From Maricaulis sp048268525 (GTDB lineage: Bacteria > Pseudomonadota > Alphaproteobacteria > Caulobacterales > Maricaulaceae): a DNA stretch of 64,000 nt. The notes under the pieces were generated by a model that saw only the letters and a program-made list of their open reading frames with translations, ran no database searches and was not told where the DNA came from. The stretch lies in contig NZ_JBLWVH010000012.1 of assembly GCF_048268525.1 (NCBI RefSeq), positions 25,896 to 89,895 of the forward strand. Reading direction: 5' to 3'. Below are positions 33,606 to 42,041 of the stretch, piece after piece. Position 1 is the first letter of the stretch, and each line of letters opens with the position of its first letter. A program made the translations under genes and the position numbers.

Positions 33606-34127
33606 ATGTCGATTGATGCCCTCAAAAATGAGCTGCCTGACTACGCCAAGGACCTGAAGCTCAACCTGTCTTCGCTGGGTCGCGAGACCGAGCTCGATGA
33701 CCAGAAAAAGTGGGGCACATTCCTCGCATCGGCACACGCCATCGGCGAACCCCGGACCCTGGCAGCCATCAAGGCCGAGGCCGAAGCCCGACTGAGCGAT
33801 GAAGCGCTGGGCGCCGCCAAGGCAGCGTCTGCGATCATGGGCATGAACAATGTCTATTACCGCTTCGTCCACCTGTCGAAGAACAAGGAATACGGGACGC
33901 TTCCGGCCAAGCTGCGCATGAACATCCTTGCCAATCCCGGCGTCGACAAGGCCGATTTCGAGCTATGGTCACTGGCAGTTTCCGCGATCAATGGCTGTGG
34001 CCTGTGCATCGACAGCCATGAGGCCGAGCTGCGCAAGCACGGGCTGACCACCACCCAAATCCAGGCCGCCGTGCGGATTGCCGCGACCGTCAATGCCGTT
34101 GCGGCGGTATTGGCCGCAGAAGCCTGA
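33606..34127 (+). CDS. ahpD: Alkyl hydroperoxidase AhpD
   Basis: A 173-residue AhpD-like protein that reduces AhpC using lipoylated dehydrogenase components, with weak own peroxidase activity. The redox site is CGLCIDSHE with Cys131, Cys134 and His138, the same order and spacing as mycobacterial AhpD. ATG at 33606 has AGGAG at 33595-33599. It completes the OxyR-AhpC-AhpD defence module; a terminator-like dyad follows. Confidence 0.95.
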   Translation: MSIDALKNELPDYAKDLKLNLSSLGRETELDDQKKWGTFLASAHAIGEPRTLAAIKAEAEARLSDEALGAAKAASAIMGMNNVYYRFVHLSKNKEYGTLPAKLRMNILANPGVDKADFELWSLAVSAINGCGLCIDSHEAELRKHGLTTTQIQAAVRIAATVNAVAAVLAAEA

Positions 34128-34146
34128 CTTTTCCCTCTACGACGCA

Positions 34147-34177
34147 ATTGGGGGCAGCCTCAACAACTGCCCCCAAT
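34147..34177 (+). terminator. Hairpin terminator after ahpD
   Basis: ATTGGGGGCAG pairs perfectly with CTGCCCCCAAT, loop CCTCAACAA. No long T tract follows, so it may also protect the 3' end. Confidence 0.6.
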
Positions 34178-34218
34178 AGGCTGATAGAAGCTTCAAAAAC
34201 GAGTTACCCACAGCCCAG

Positions 34219-34253
34219 TTGATTCTCCAAAATAAGTCCGTATAATGAGCGTA
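34219..34253 (+). promoter_or_regulatory. Sigma-70-like promoter placing the start at an ATG
   Basis: TTGATT at 34219-34224 and TATAAT at 34241-34246 are separated by 16 bases. Transcription would begin close to 34253, which is the ATG of the next gene, so the mRNA may be leaderless. Confidence 0.55.
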
Positions 34254-34555
34254 TGTCCATGATTGACCATACGCTCGACCCGCTGCCTCGTCGCTCCACC
34301 CGCACGGACCATGATGTCCGTGGCGGACAGATCTGGTTTTCGCGCGACACGATCAACAAGGCCCGCAGCCATGCCGATGAGTCCTGGCTGCAGGCGTCCC
34401 GGACCGCGCAGGTTGGTGCCGGCATGGCCTTTCTTGGCCTCGTGCTGGGCAGTGGCAATATCGGATCGCTCCTGATCCTGGCCGGTCTTGTTGCGATCCT
34501 CAGCAATATGCCTGCCCTGATCCTGAAGGCGACCTACGCCTCCAAGGCGGACTAA
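34253..34555 (+). CDS. Small membrane protein, 100 residues
   Basis: The N-terminal half is soluble and charged (RRSTRTDHDVRGGQIWFSRDTINKAR); the C-terminal half has two hydrophobic segments (GAGMAFLGLVLGSGNIG and LLILAGLVAILSNMPALIL). ATG at 34253, with another at 34259. There is no Shine-Dalgarno site, but a good promoter lies directly upstream, consistent with leaderless translation. Family not recognised. Confidence 0.65.
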   Translation: MSMIDHTLDPLPRRSTRTDHDVRGGQIWFSRDTINKARSHADESWLQASRTAQVGAGMAFLGLVLGSGNIGSLLILAGLVAILSNMPALILKATYASKAD

Positions 34556-34650
34556 CCACCACCCCGAACGATTGACCCGGTCGACGCACACTCTAGTGTG
34601 CGTTCCGATACGCGTGCGCCCAAGGCATGCGGACTTCGGGGAGAGATTTC

Positions 34651-35925
34651 ATGGGCTGGTGGTTCAAGATCAAACTGTGGCAGCGCGTGCTGGCGGCGCT
34701 TGTGCTGGGCGTCGCGTTCGGACTGATTGCGTCGAACACGATGGGTCAGGATGCGGCCACCTCCTGGATCGACACCTATATCCGTCCTGTCGGGCTGCTC
34801 TTCATCAATCTGATCCGCATGTTGATCGTGCCTTTGATCTTCACCACCCTGGTGGCCGGCGTCATAGCCATGGGCAAACCCTCCAAGCTGGGTTCACTCG
34901 GCCTGAAGACCATCGCGTTGTATCTGGTGACCACCTTCTTCGCGAATGTGATCGGCCTGACCTTCGGCGCGCTCTTCAGGCCCGGTGCGGGCGCAGACCT
35001 CGCCGGTGTCGAGGCCGTTCCCGTCAACACGGACCCGCCGTCGGTAACGGAGCGTTTGCTCGAAATCGTGCCGACCAATCCCGTCGCCGCCCTCGCGGAC
35101 GGCGATGTGCTGGCGATCATCTTCTTCTCGCTGTTCCTTGGCGTCGCGATCCTGTCGACGGGCGCCGCCGGCAAGCCGCTTGGAGAGCTTTTCAACTCGG
35201 CGTCGGAAGTTGTTCTCAAGATTACGCACTATGTCATGGAGGTGGCACCGTTCGGCGTGTTCGCGCTTGTGAGCTACACGGCAGCCAGCCAGGGCCTCGA
35301 AGCGCTCCAGTCAATTCTGGTCCTGATTGTTGCGGTCTATCTCGGCCTGATCGCACACGCCATCATTACCTATGGCTTCCTGGTCCGGGTTGTCCTGAAC
35401 CTGCCCTTGGTACGCTTCTTCCGCGGCATGACCGATCCGATTGCTGTCGCTTATTCGACCGCTTCTTCATCGGCCACACTGCCGGTGACGATTGCCGCCG
35501 CTTCCGACAACCTTGGCATCAAGAAGTCTGTCGCGGGCTCGGTCCTGCCGCTCGGCGCCACGATCAATATGGACGGTACGGCGCTCTACCTCGGCATCCT
35601 GGCGCTCTTTACCGCGCAGGCTTTCGGATATGATCTTACTTTCATGAACTATGTGATGATCGCCTTCACCGCGGCGATTGTCTCGATCGGCGCCGCCGGC
35701 ATTCCGTCGGCCTCCCTCTTCCTGCTGGCCATCGTTCTCGAAACCTTTGGCGTAACGCCGGAACACACCGCGATTGTTGTCGGCTTCATCCTGCCGGTCG
35801 ACCGGATCATGGACATGGCACGCACGGCTGTGAACGTGACCGGCGATGCCGCCGTTGCGACCGCCGTTGCCAAGTGGGAAGGCGAGCTGGACGAGGAACG
35901 CTTCCGCGACCCGGCCGTTATCTAA
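34651..35925 (+). CDS. Dicarboxylate/amino acid:cation symporter (DAACS)
   Basis: A 424-residue secondary transporter of the GltP/DctA/GltPh family. Family elements include FINLIRMLIVPLIFTTLVAGV, the HP1 serine-rich tip YSTASSSATLPVTI, the NMDG motif (TINMDGTALYLG), and HP2/TM8 GIPSASLFLL followed by VGFILPVDRIMDMARTAVNVTGD, whose Asp/Arg/Asn residues bind substrate. It takes up glutamate, aspartate or C4-dicarboxylates with Na+ or protons. GGGGAGAG precedes ATG 34651. Confidence 0.94.
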   Translation: MGWWFKIKLWQRVLAALVLGVAFGLIASNTMGQDAATSWIDTYIRPVGLLFINLIRMLIVPLIFTTLVAGVIAMGKPSKLGSLGLKTIALYLVTTFFANVIGLTFGALFRPGAGADLAGVEAVPVNTDPPSVTERLLEIVPTNPVAALADGDVLAIIFFSLFLGVAILSTGAAGKPLGELFNSASEVVLKITHYVMEVAPFGVFALVSYTAASQGLEALQSILVLIVAVYLGLIAHAIITYGFLVRVVLNLPLVRFFRGMTDPIAVAYSTASSSATLPVTIAAASDNLGIKKSVAGSVLPLGATINMDGTALYLGILALFTAQAFGYDLTFMNYVMIAFTAAIVSIGAAGIPSASLFLLAIVLETFGVTPEHTAIVVGFILPVDRIMDMARTAVNVTGDAAVATAVAKWEGELDEERFRDPAVI

Positions 35926-36006
35926 GTCCGCCTCCATGCATCTGGTCCGGTCGGGAAATCACGCTAGTCTGCGCCTGATAACCTGCCGGACCGGAGGCCT
36001 TTCCGC

Positions 36007-36609
36007 ATGAAGATGCGCTACCGCATTGTCGAATTGATCGTCGCCGGCAGTGTGGTGGTGATCTCGGTCGCGTCCCTGTTCGTCGCCGTTCACCAGAGCA
36101 TCGTCATGGAGCGGACACTCGCGGCCAGTGTCTGGCCGGTGATGGAATTCCAACACGGCAATTACGACGGCAATGAAGGCCGCAGGAGCATCACGCTCGA
36201 CTTCACCAATAACGGGTTGGGGCCGGCCCAGGTCCGCTATATGCGCCTGCTCGATGACGGCCAGCCGATCGACTCGCCACAACGGTTCTTCGCCGAATGC
36301 TGCGCTCCGGAAGGTTTGGACGCCGACGAGCGGCTTGATCATGTCGGCCGCCTGTTCCTGGAAGGTCGCCTCTTCCTTGTGACCGACGTGATCGGTGGGC
36401 GCGTGTTTGCACCGCAACAGACGGTGACCTTCGCCCGGCTCGACTACCCGGAAGATCCGGAGGTCCGCCTTGTCTGGGAGGCGCTCGACTCAATCCGCTT
36501 CCAGCTGGAGGTGGAGCTTTGCTATTGCTCGGTCTTTGACGATTGCTGGCTGGCGAACTTCCCGCAGCAAACGCGTGTGCCGGTCGACCAGTGCCGGATT
36601 GAAAACTGA
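36007..36609 (+). CDS. Membrane-anchored hypothetical protein, 200 residues
   Basis: One N-terminal membrane helix (9-27) followed by a predicted extracytoplasmic beta-rich domain with several cysteines (AECCAPEG, ELCYCSVFDDCWL, VDQCRIEN). The first mature segment SVWPVMEFQHGNYDGNEGR resembles a group of single-pass proteins common in alpha- and gammaproteobacteria whose role is unknown. ATG 36007 has GGAGG about nine bases upstream. Not recognised further. Confidence 0.75.
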   Translation: MKMRYRIVELIVAGSVVVISVASLFVAVHQSIVMERTLAASVWPVMEFQHGNYDGNEGRRSITLDFTNNGLGPAQVRYMRLLDDGQPIDSPQRFFAECCAPEGLDADERLDHVGRLFLEGRLFLVTDVIGGRVFAPQQTVTFARLDYPEDPEVRLVWEALDSIRFQLEVELCYCSVFDDCWLANFPQQTRVPVDQCRIEN

Positions 36610-36641
36610 TCCGACGGTATCGGCAGGGCGTACCAACGCCC

Positions 36642-36980
36642 ATGACCGCAACGATACGCCTCCTCGCCATCCTTGGCAGCACAATGCTGACCGCGTTGAT
36701 TGTACTCGCTGTCCTGAATGGGGACTTCTCGGCCGCAGGCGAATGGTTGACGTCTGACCCCTGGGGCCTTGTGACACTTTTTGACCTGTATTTCGGCTTC
36801 CTGATCAGCGCGGTCCTGATTGTGGCCATCGAACGGGGCTGGCGGCAGTCGGCGTTCTGGATCCTGCCGATTTTTGTTCTTGGCAACGTTTGGGCGGCGG
36901 TCTGGTTGATCGTCCGGGCCAAGAGGATAGTGGATCTGTTCCACCAGCGTGCCGATTCTCCACAACAAGAACCGGGATGA
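36642..36980 (+). CDS. DUF1475-like membrane protein
   Basis: A 112-residue protein with three hydrophobic segments. The motif DPWGLVTLFDLYFGFLISA is the DUF1475 signature; function unknown. It lies 32 bases downstream of the preceding gene in the same direction and may be co-expressed. There is no strong ribosome-binding site. Confidence 0.75.
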   Translation: MTATIRLLAILGSTMLTALIVLAVLNGDFSAAGEWLTSDPWGLVTLFDLYFGFLISAVLIVAIERGWRQSAFWILPIFVLGNVWAAVWLIVRAKRIVDLFHQRADSPQQEPG

Positions 36981-37337
36981 TTGTGATCCGGAGCGGTCTG
37001 CGTGACGTATCTATCCACGTCCCTCGAGCGGGCGCGGGCTCCCCCTCCAAATAGCTGCGCTCGCTCAAACTGGCGCCGGCCCCTCTGCCTGTTTGTCCCC
37101 GGCGGGCGGGCCGGCGCATCCCCTGACACGGTGGCTCTTGAAGTTCGGATTCGGGCGCCCATATTGGGGCCACAATTGAAGCATACGCAGGAACCACAGG
37201 TCGAAGCGTGTTTTGATTGTCTTAACGCTAAACCCGTTTCAACTCCGTGCGGTAGGGCTCCGTTAATGGACTCAGCCGCGTAATGACACCGCGCATTCAA
37301 GGCGCAAACAGGCAGGGCATCCCGCCCCGAGGACATC
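36981..37337. other. Gene-free region
   Basis: 357 bases with no credible gene. An open frame at 37002-37283 has proline/arginine-rich, low-complexity content and no start signals, so it was not called. The last 130 bases are relatively AT-rich (CTTAACGCTAAACC, CGTTAATGG) and probably carry the promoter of the small gene at 37338. Confidence 0.5.
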
Positions 37338-37523
37338 ATGGCCAAGGCACAGTTCGCAATCAGCATGCTCGCAAAGACAGCCCTCCTGTGGCTGACCGCG
37401 GCGCTGATCTTTGCGTCGCTGTTCGGCGTCATGCTCTCAGCCCGCCCGGACGGTCCCAGCCTGCGCTTCTCGCAAAGCGAGACCGTGGCCGTGGCCAGCG
37501 ACACATCCGCCGGCGCCCGCTAG
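37338..37523 (+). CDS. Small single-pass membrane protein
   Basis: A 61-residue protein with one hydrophobic segment (about 11-31, AKTALLWLTAALIFASLFGVM) and a short polar C-terminus. CGAGGACATC precedes ATG 37338. No family recognised; supported by the ribosome-binding site and the transmembrane pattern only. Confidence 0.5.
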   Translation: MAKAQFAISMLAKTALLWLTAALIFASLFGVMLSARPDGPSLRFSQSETVAVASDTSAGAR

Positions 37524-37733
37524 CGCCTGACAGGCTGAAGTGAGCCCGCTTGCGGCTTGACTCTTTTCCACACGGCACGTACTAGCCCCGCTTCATCATG
37601 CAAGCGCACCGCTTGTCTTACCGGCACATCCGCCCCACGTGGTCGGGGGAGGTCGGCGAGAACCCTGCTCGGCGAAGTTTTCGCTCAGCGGGGCTGGTTT
37701 GCTTTGCGTTGATGGCGATGGATTGAGGTTTTG

Positions 37734-39299
37734 ATGTTCGACACACTCACAGAACGACTTGGCGGCGTATTCGACAAGCTCACCGGACGCGGTGTTCTGT
37801 CGGAGAAGGATGTCGATGCGGCGCTGCGCGAGATCCGCGTCGCCCTGCTCGAAGCCGATGTCGCCCTGGACGTTGTGAAGGCCGCGACCAAACAGATCCG
37901 CGAGCGCGCCGTTGGTGAAGACGTGATCCGCGCTGTCTCGCCGGGCCAGCAAGTCATCAAGATCGTCCATGACGCGCTGGTCGACTTGCTGGGCGGCGAA
38001 GGCGAGCCGGTCGGCCTGTCGCTCGAGGGCGAACCGCCGATCGCCATCCTGATGGCCGGTCTGCAGGGCTCGGGTAAAACCACGACCTCGGCCAAGCTGG
38101 CCAAGCGCATCCAGGAAACCCAGAGAAAGAAGGTCCTGCTGGCCTCGCTCGACACCCGCCGCCCGGCGGCGATGGAGCAGTTGCAGCAGCTCGCCGGACA
38201 GATCGACGTCGCCTTCCTGCCCATCGTGCCCAACCAACGCGCCGTCGACATCGCAAAACGCGCCATGAATGCCGGTCGCCTGCAGGGCTTTGACGTCGTC
38301 ATCCTCGATACCGCCGGTCGCACCTCGATCGATGAAGAGATGATGGCCGAGGCGCATGATATCGCCCGTGTCACCAATCCGCGTGAGACCCTGCTGGTCG
38401 CCGACGCCCTGACCGGTCAGGACGCCGTCGAGACCGCCCGTCGCTTCCATGACCGCCTGCCGCTGACCGGCCTGGTCCTGACCCGGATGGATGGTGATGG
38501 CCGTGGCGGCGCCGCGCTTTCGATGCGCCTTGTCACCGGTCTGCCGATCAAATTCCTCGGTGTCTCGGAAAAGCCTGACGGGCTCGACGCCTTCGACGCC
38601 AAGCGCGTCGCCGGCCGTATCTTGGGTCGCGGTGACATCATCTCGCTGGTCGAGAAGGCCGCGCAGAATGTCGACGAGGAAAAAGCCGCCCGCATGGCCA
38701 AGAAGATGGCCAAGGGCAAATTCGATCTCGACGATTTGCGCGAACAGTTCAGCCAGCTCAAGACCATGGGCGGGCTTGGCGGCATCATGGGCATGCTGCC
38801 GGGCATGAACAAGAAGATGCAGGCCCAGGCGGCCGCTGCCGGCATGGACGACAAGATGCTGACCCGCCAGGAAGCCATCATCCTGTCGATGACCAAGCAG
38901 GAACGCGCCAAGCCGGAAATCCTGAAAGCCAGCCGCAAGAAGCGCATCGCCGCCGGTTCCGGCGTTCAGGTTGCCGACGTGAACAAGCTGATCAAGATGC
39001 ACCGCCAGATGGCCGACATGATGAAGAAGGCTGCCAAGGGCGGCCGCGGCGGTCTGGCCGGCATGATGGGCGGAATGGGCGGCGGCATGCCACCAGGCAT
39101 GGGCGGCCAGATGGGCGGTATGAACCCCGCCGATATGGGCCGCGCCACACAGGACCTGCTGGGCGGCAAGGCGCCATCCGGCTCGCAACTGCCGGGTCTG
39201 GGAAATTCAAACACCAGCAAACCTGCGAGCCTGCCGGGACTGGGTGGCGGCATGCCCCTCGGTCCGGACGGGCTGCCCCTGGGTTTGCCGAAGAAATAG
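37734..39299 (+). CDS. ffh: Signal recognition particle protein Ffh
   Basis: SRP54 GTPase, 521 residues. NG domain with P-loop GLQGSGKTTT, DTRRPAAMEQL, DTAGRTSIDEE and TRMDGDGRGGA; methionine-rich M domain from about residue 300 (GMLPGMNKKMQ, ILSMTKQERAKPE) that binds SRP RNA and signal sequences. The tail is a Gly/Met-rich stretch (GMMGGMGGGMPPGMGG) with a Leu-Pro-Gly end. ATG at 37734 follows TTGAGG. It begins the cluster ffh-rpsP-rimM-trmD-rplS. The SRP RNA gene was not found in this window. Confidence 0.97.
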   Translation: MFDTLTERLGGVFDKLTGRGVLSEKDVDAALREIRVALLEADVALDVVKAATKQIRERAVGEDVIRAVSPGQQVIKIVHDALVDLLGGEGEPVGLSLEGEPPIAILMAGLQGSGKTTTSAKLAKRIQETQRKKVLLASLDTRRPAAMEQLQQLAGQIDVAFLPIVPNQRAVDIAKRAMNAGRLQGFDVVILDTAGRTSIDEEMMAEAHDIARVTNPRETLLVADALTGQDAVETARRFHDRLPLTGLVLTRMDGDGRGGAALSMRLVTGLPIKFLGVSEKPDGLDAFDAKRVAGRILGRGDIISLVEKAAQNVDEEKAARMAKKMAKGKFDLDDLREQFSQLKTMGGLGGIMGMLPGMNKKMQAQAAAAGMDDKMLTRQEAIILSMTKQERAKPEILKASRKKRIAAGSGVQVADVNKLIKMHRQMADMMKKAAKGGRGGLAGMMGGMGGGMPPGMGGQMGGMNPADMGRATQDLLGGKAPSGSQLPGLGNSNTSKPASLPGLGGGMPLGPDGLPLGLPKK

Positions 39300-39336
39300 T
39301 CACGTTATTCAAAGATCAAACTGAAGGAATACCCCT

Positions 39337-39795
39337 ATGTCTCTGAAAATCCGTCTCGCCCGTGGTGGCGCCAAGAAGCGTCCTTACTACCGCATCGTCG
39401 TTGCCGACAGCCGTTCGCCGCGCGATGGCCGCTTCATCGAAAAGATCGGTTCCTACAACCCGATGCTGCCGAAAGACGGTCAGCGCGTCGAGCTGGACAT
39501 GGAAAAGGTGAAGGCCTGGATCGCCAAGGGCGCCAAGCCGACCGATCGCGTCGGCCGCTTCATCCACCAGATCGAGGCTGACGCCTGGAAATGGGAAGCC
39601 AGCAACAACCCGCAAAAGGCCGAGCCGGGCCAGAAAGCCAAGGAACTCGCTGCCGAGAAGGCCGAGAAGGAAGCTGACCGCAAGGCTGCCGAAGAAGAAG
39701 CCAAGGCCGCCGCTGCCGCCCCGGCTGCTGAAGAAGCACCTGCCGAAGAGGCCCCGGCCGCTGAAGCTGCTGCCGAAGAAGAAAAGTCCGAGTAG
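39337..39795 (+). CDS. rpsP: 30S ribosomal protein S16
   Basis: Small-subunit protein needed for 30S assembly. Residues 1-85 are the conserved S16 fold (MSLKIRLARGGAKKRPYYRIVVAD...). Residues 95-152 are an Ala/Glu/Lys-rich, low-complexity extension that roughly doubles the length; similar tails occur in related alphaproteobacterial S16 proteins. CTGAAGGAA before ATG 39337. Second gene of the translation cluster. Confidence 0.97.
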   Translation: MSLKIRLARGGAKKRPYYRIVVADSRSPRDGRFIEKIGSYNPMLPKDGQRVELDMEKVKAWIAKGAKPTDRVGRFIHQIEADAWKWEASNNPQKAEPGQKAKELAAEKAEKEADRKAAEEEAKAAAAAPAAEEAPAEEAPAAEAAAEEEKSE

Positions 39796-39827
39796 GACCC
39801 TTTCTCCTGACACGCTGGGTGGACGGT

Positions 39828-39968
39828 CCTTCCCCTTGATGGGGAAGGTGTCCGCGCAGCGGACGGAAGGGGTGAAACGCGAAGCGTGAATTCGCCGGGC
39901 GTTTCACCCACTCCGACCCCTCCTTCGCCCAGGCTACGGAGGGCCCACCTCGCCCATCGAGGGCGAGG
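39828..39968. repeat. Modular intergenic repeat with tandem hairpins
   Basis: The rpsP-rimM spacer contains a series of perfect dyads: CCTTCCCC/GGGGAAGG (39828-39848), GTCCGC/GCGGAC (39850-39864), GGGTGAAACGC/GCGTTTCACCC (39870-39909), CCTCC/GGAGG (39919-39942) and CCTCGCCC/GGGCGAGG (39948-39968). This layout is that of dispersed palindromic elements found between genes of many alphaproteobacteria. Only one copy was seen here. Confidence 0.65.
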
Positions 39969-39994
39969 ACCTTATCCCTCTCAGGATACACATC

Positions 39995-40540
39995 ATGACC
40001 GAGCCCACCGACGATCTCGTCTTTATTGCCGCCATCGCCGGTGCCCACGGTGTCCGTGGCGAGTGCAAGGTCAAGAGCTTCGCCGGCAATCCGGCTGACG
40101 CCTTCAAATATGGCGCCTTCCTGGACATTGACGGCAAGACCATACTGACCCCCAAGGCCGCGCGTCCGGTCAAGGACGGTTTCGTCGTTCGCTTTGCCGA
40201 ACCGCTCGACCGCGACAAGGCCCAGGCCCTGAAGGGCACCAAGCTCCACGTCCTCCGTTCGGCCCTGCCGAAACTGGAAGAGGACGAGTTCTACCATTCC
40301 GACCTGCTCGGCCTGAAAGTCCAGGGCCTCGACGGCGCCACGATGGGCACACTCAAGGCCGTCCATGATTTCGGCTCCGGCGACCTCTTGGAAATCACCG
40401 GCACGCCTGACCGAAACGGCAGCTGGATGCTCCCCTTCACCCGCGAATTCGTTCCGCATGTCTCGATTGCCGACGGTGTGGTGACGATCGACCCGCCGGA
40501 AGATATCGGCTCAAAGGCCGAGGAAGAGGCGGGCGCTTAG
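39995..40540 (+). CDS. rimM: 16S rRNA maturation factor RimM
   Basis: Two-domain factor for 30S maturation that binds S19. 181 residues: RimM domain (IAAIAGAHGVRGECKVKSF, up to about 95) and PRC-barrel (EFYHSDLLGLKVQG..., ending LLEITG and MLPFTREFVPHVSI). Placed between rpsP and trmD as in most bacteria, but separated from rpsP by the hairpin repeat. Confidence 0.96.
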   Translation: MTEPTDDLVFIAAIAGAHGVRGECKVKSFAGNPADAFKYGAFLDIDGKTILTPKAARPVKDGFVVRFAEPLDRDKAQALKGTKLHVLRSALPKLEEDEFYHSDLLGLKVQGLDGATMGTLKAVHDFGSGDLLEITGTPDRNGSWMLPFTREFVPHVSIADGVVTIDPPEDIGSKAEEEAGA

Positions 40541-40607
40541 CGTCCGGTCACAACTTCCGCTTTTCCTGCCCGATGCTTCACTTTAGGCTCCCCCGGCTAC
40601 ACGCTCG

Positions 40608-41207
40608 GTGAGGATGGTGATGGTTGGATTGTTCATGGTGCTGATAGCCCTCGATGGCGCCGCCGCCCCGGTTGCAACTGAAAACGTGACCTGCGCCATC
40701 CATCTCTATGTGGACGATGATCATGTCCGGCAATCTGAAGCGACCTGCCCTGAGGATGTGCCACAAAGGGAAGCCATGCAGCGCAATGCGGACGCTTTTG
40801 TCATCACCTTGCTCGACCACACCCCAACCATGTTCCTGCCAGTAGAGCGCGAACTCAGTTTCGACTGGCAAGGGGGGGAATGGCAGCGGGACCGGACCTA
40901 TTTGCGGCGTCGTGCCATACACTATCCAAGCAGTGGCTATGAACGCAGCCTGGCGGCCGTTTGCCGCGCCACGACCATGGTTGATCGTTCGGGTGAGCCG
41001 CACGGCATAGAGGTGGAGTGCGCCACATCCCGCCGCCGCGACACTGGCGAGTATTTCGGGGGCAATGCGTTTGAACGCGAGGTTCGCACGGCTCTCGAGG
41101 CGTGGAGATTCGAGCCCTGGCCACAATCGACCGAGCAGGTCGCTTGTTTCGAATGGCATATGGGCGAGCGCGCACCGCTCGAAGCGGTCGACCCGCGGCC
41201 GTGTTAG
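40608..41207 (+). CDS. Exported protein with TonB-C-like end, unknown function
   Basis: A 199-residue protein with a signal peptide (about 1-20, ALDGAAA). The C-terminal part, EREVRTALEAWRFEPWPQ, resembles the TonB C-terminal domain pattern in which an alpha helix is followed by wRFeP, but no proline-rich spacer or membrane anchor is present. Five Cys residues suggest periplasmic disulfides. The start may be GTG 40608, ATG 40614 or ATG 40620. It interrupts the usual rimM-trmD order. Confidence 0.7.
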   Translation: MRMVMVGLFMVLIALDGAAAPVATENVTCAIHLYVDDDHVRQSEATCPEDVPQREAMQRNADAFVITLLDHTPTMFLPVERELSFDWQGGEWQRDRTYLRRRAIHYPSSGYERSLAAVCRATTMVDRSGEPHGIEVECATSRRRDTGEYFGGNAFEREVRTALEAWRFEPWPQSTEQVACFEWHMGERAPLEAVDPRPC

Positions 41208-41300
41208 ACTGTCCGCCGCGGGAACGGCGTTTCCCACCCCGGTGAACCTGACTGCATCCCCCCTCCCCAACGCCCCCCATCCCTGCTACACCCGCGCGCC

Positions 41301-42041
41301 ATGACTGACGCCACCAGCCCTTCCCTGCCTTGGACCGCGACCGCGCTCACCCTCTTCCCGGATGCCTTTCCGGGACCGCTGGGTGTTTCGCTGATTGCAA
41401 CAGCTGCGAATCATGGGTTGTGGGCGCTTGAAACTGTGGACATCCGGGATTTTTCCCGTCATAAGCACCGCTCCGTGGACGACACCCCGGCCGGCGGAGG
41501 CGCTGGTATGGTGCTCAGGCCGGATGTCGCGACGGAGGCGATTGATGCGGTGCAGTCTCGCTGGCAAGGCGGGAAACGACCGTTGATCTATTTGACGCCG
41601 CGCGGAAAGCCGCTTGCCCAGACCCGGGTTCGGGAGTGGGCGAAGGGTCCGGGCGTTGTCGTGTTTTGCGGACGCTTCGAAGGCCTCGACCAGAGGGTGA
41701 TCGAAAGCCGCGAGATGGAAGAGGTCAGTGTTGGCGATGCCGTGCTGGCCGGGGGCGAAGCGCCCGCGCAGGTTCTCATAGAGGCCTGTGTGCGATTGCT
41801 CCCCGGCGTGTTGGGCGACCCGATGTCGACCGAAGACGAGAGTTTCGAGGGTGATCTCCTCGAATATCCTCACTACACGCGACCGCGCGTGTTCGAGGAT
41901 CGGGAGATCCCGGAAGTACTGCTGTCGGGACACCATGGCCGGGTCGAGGCCTGGCGCCGGGAGCAGGCGGAAAAAATTACGAAGGCGCGTCGCCCCGACC
42001 TCTGGACGAGGTACAAGGCCCGCAAGGAGAATGCACGATGA
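41301..42041 (+). CDS. trmD: tRNA (guanine-N1)-methyltransferase TrmD
   Basis: Makes m1G37 in tRNAs reading CNN codons, preventing frameshifts. 246 residues with the SPOUT knot: RPLIYLTPRGKPL, VFCGRFEGLDQRVIE and EEVSVGDAVLAGGE. The C-terminus includes YTRPRVFEDREIPEVLLSGHHG, typical of TrmD. The stop overlaps the rplS start (ATGA). Confidence 0.97.
   Translation: MTDATSPSLPWTATALTLFPDAFPGPLGVSLIATAANHGLWALETVDIRDFSRHKHRSVDDTPAGGGAGMVLRPDVATEAIDAVQSRWQGGKRPLIYLTPRGKPLAQTRVREWAKGPGVVVFCGRFEGLDQRVIESREMEEVSVGDAVLAGGEAPAQVLIEACVRLLPGVLGDPMSTEDESFEGDLLEYPHYTRPRVFEDREIPEVLLSGHHGRVEAWRREQAEKITKARRPDLWTRYKARKENAR

Noticed and set aside
37200..37275. CtrA binding site (TTAA-N7-TTAA) in the gene-free region
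   Set aside because: TTAACGCTAAAC and GTTAATGG are present but not at the required seven-base spacing; no full site was seen in the window.
37524..37733. Possible SRP RNA or other small RNA upstream of ffh
   Set aside because: The region has a weak hairpin (GGCGAA...TTCGCT) but lacks the conserved SRP RNA tetraloop helix sequence (GGAAGGAAGCAGCC type).
37596..39188. 530-codon minus-strand frame opposite ffh
   Set aside because: Shadow of the ffh coding frame, His/Gln/Leu-rich without motifs.
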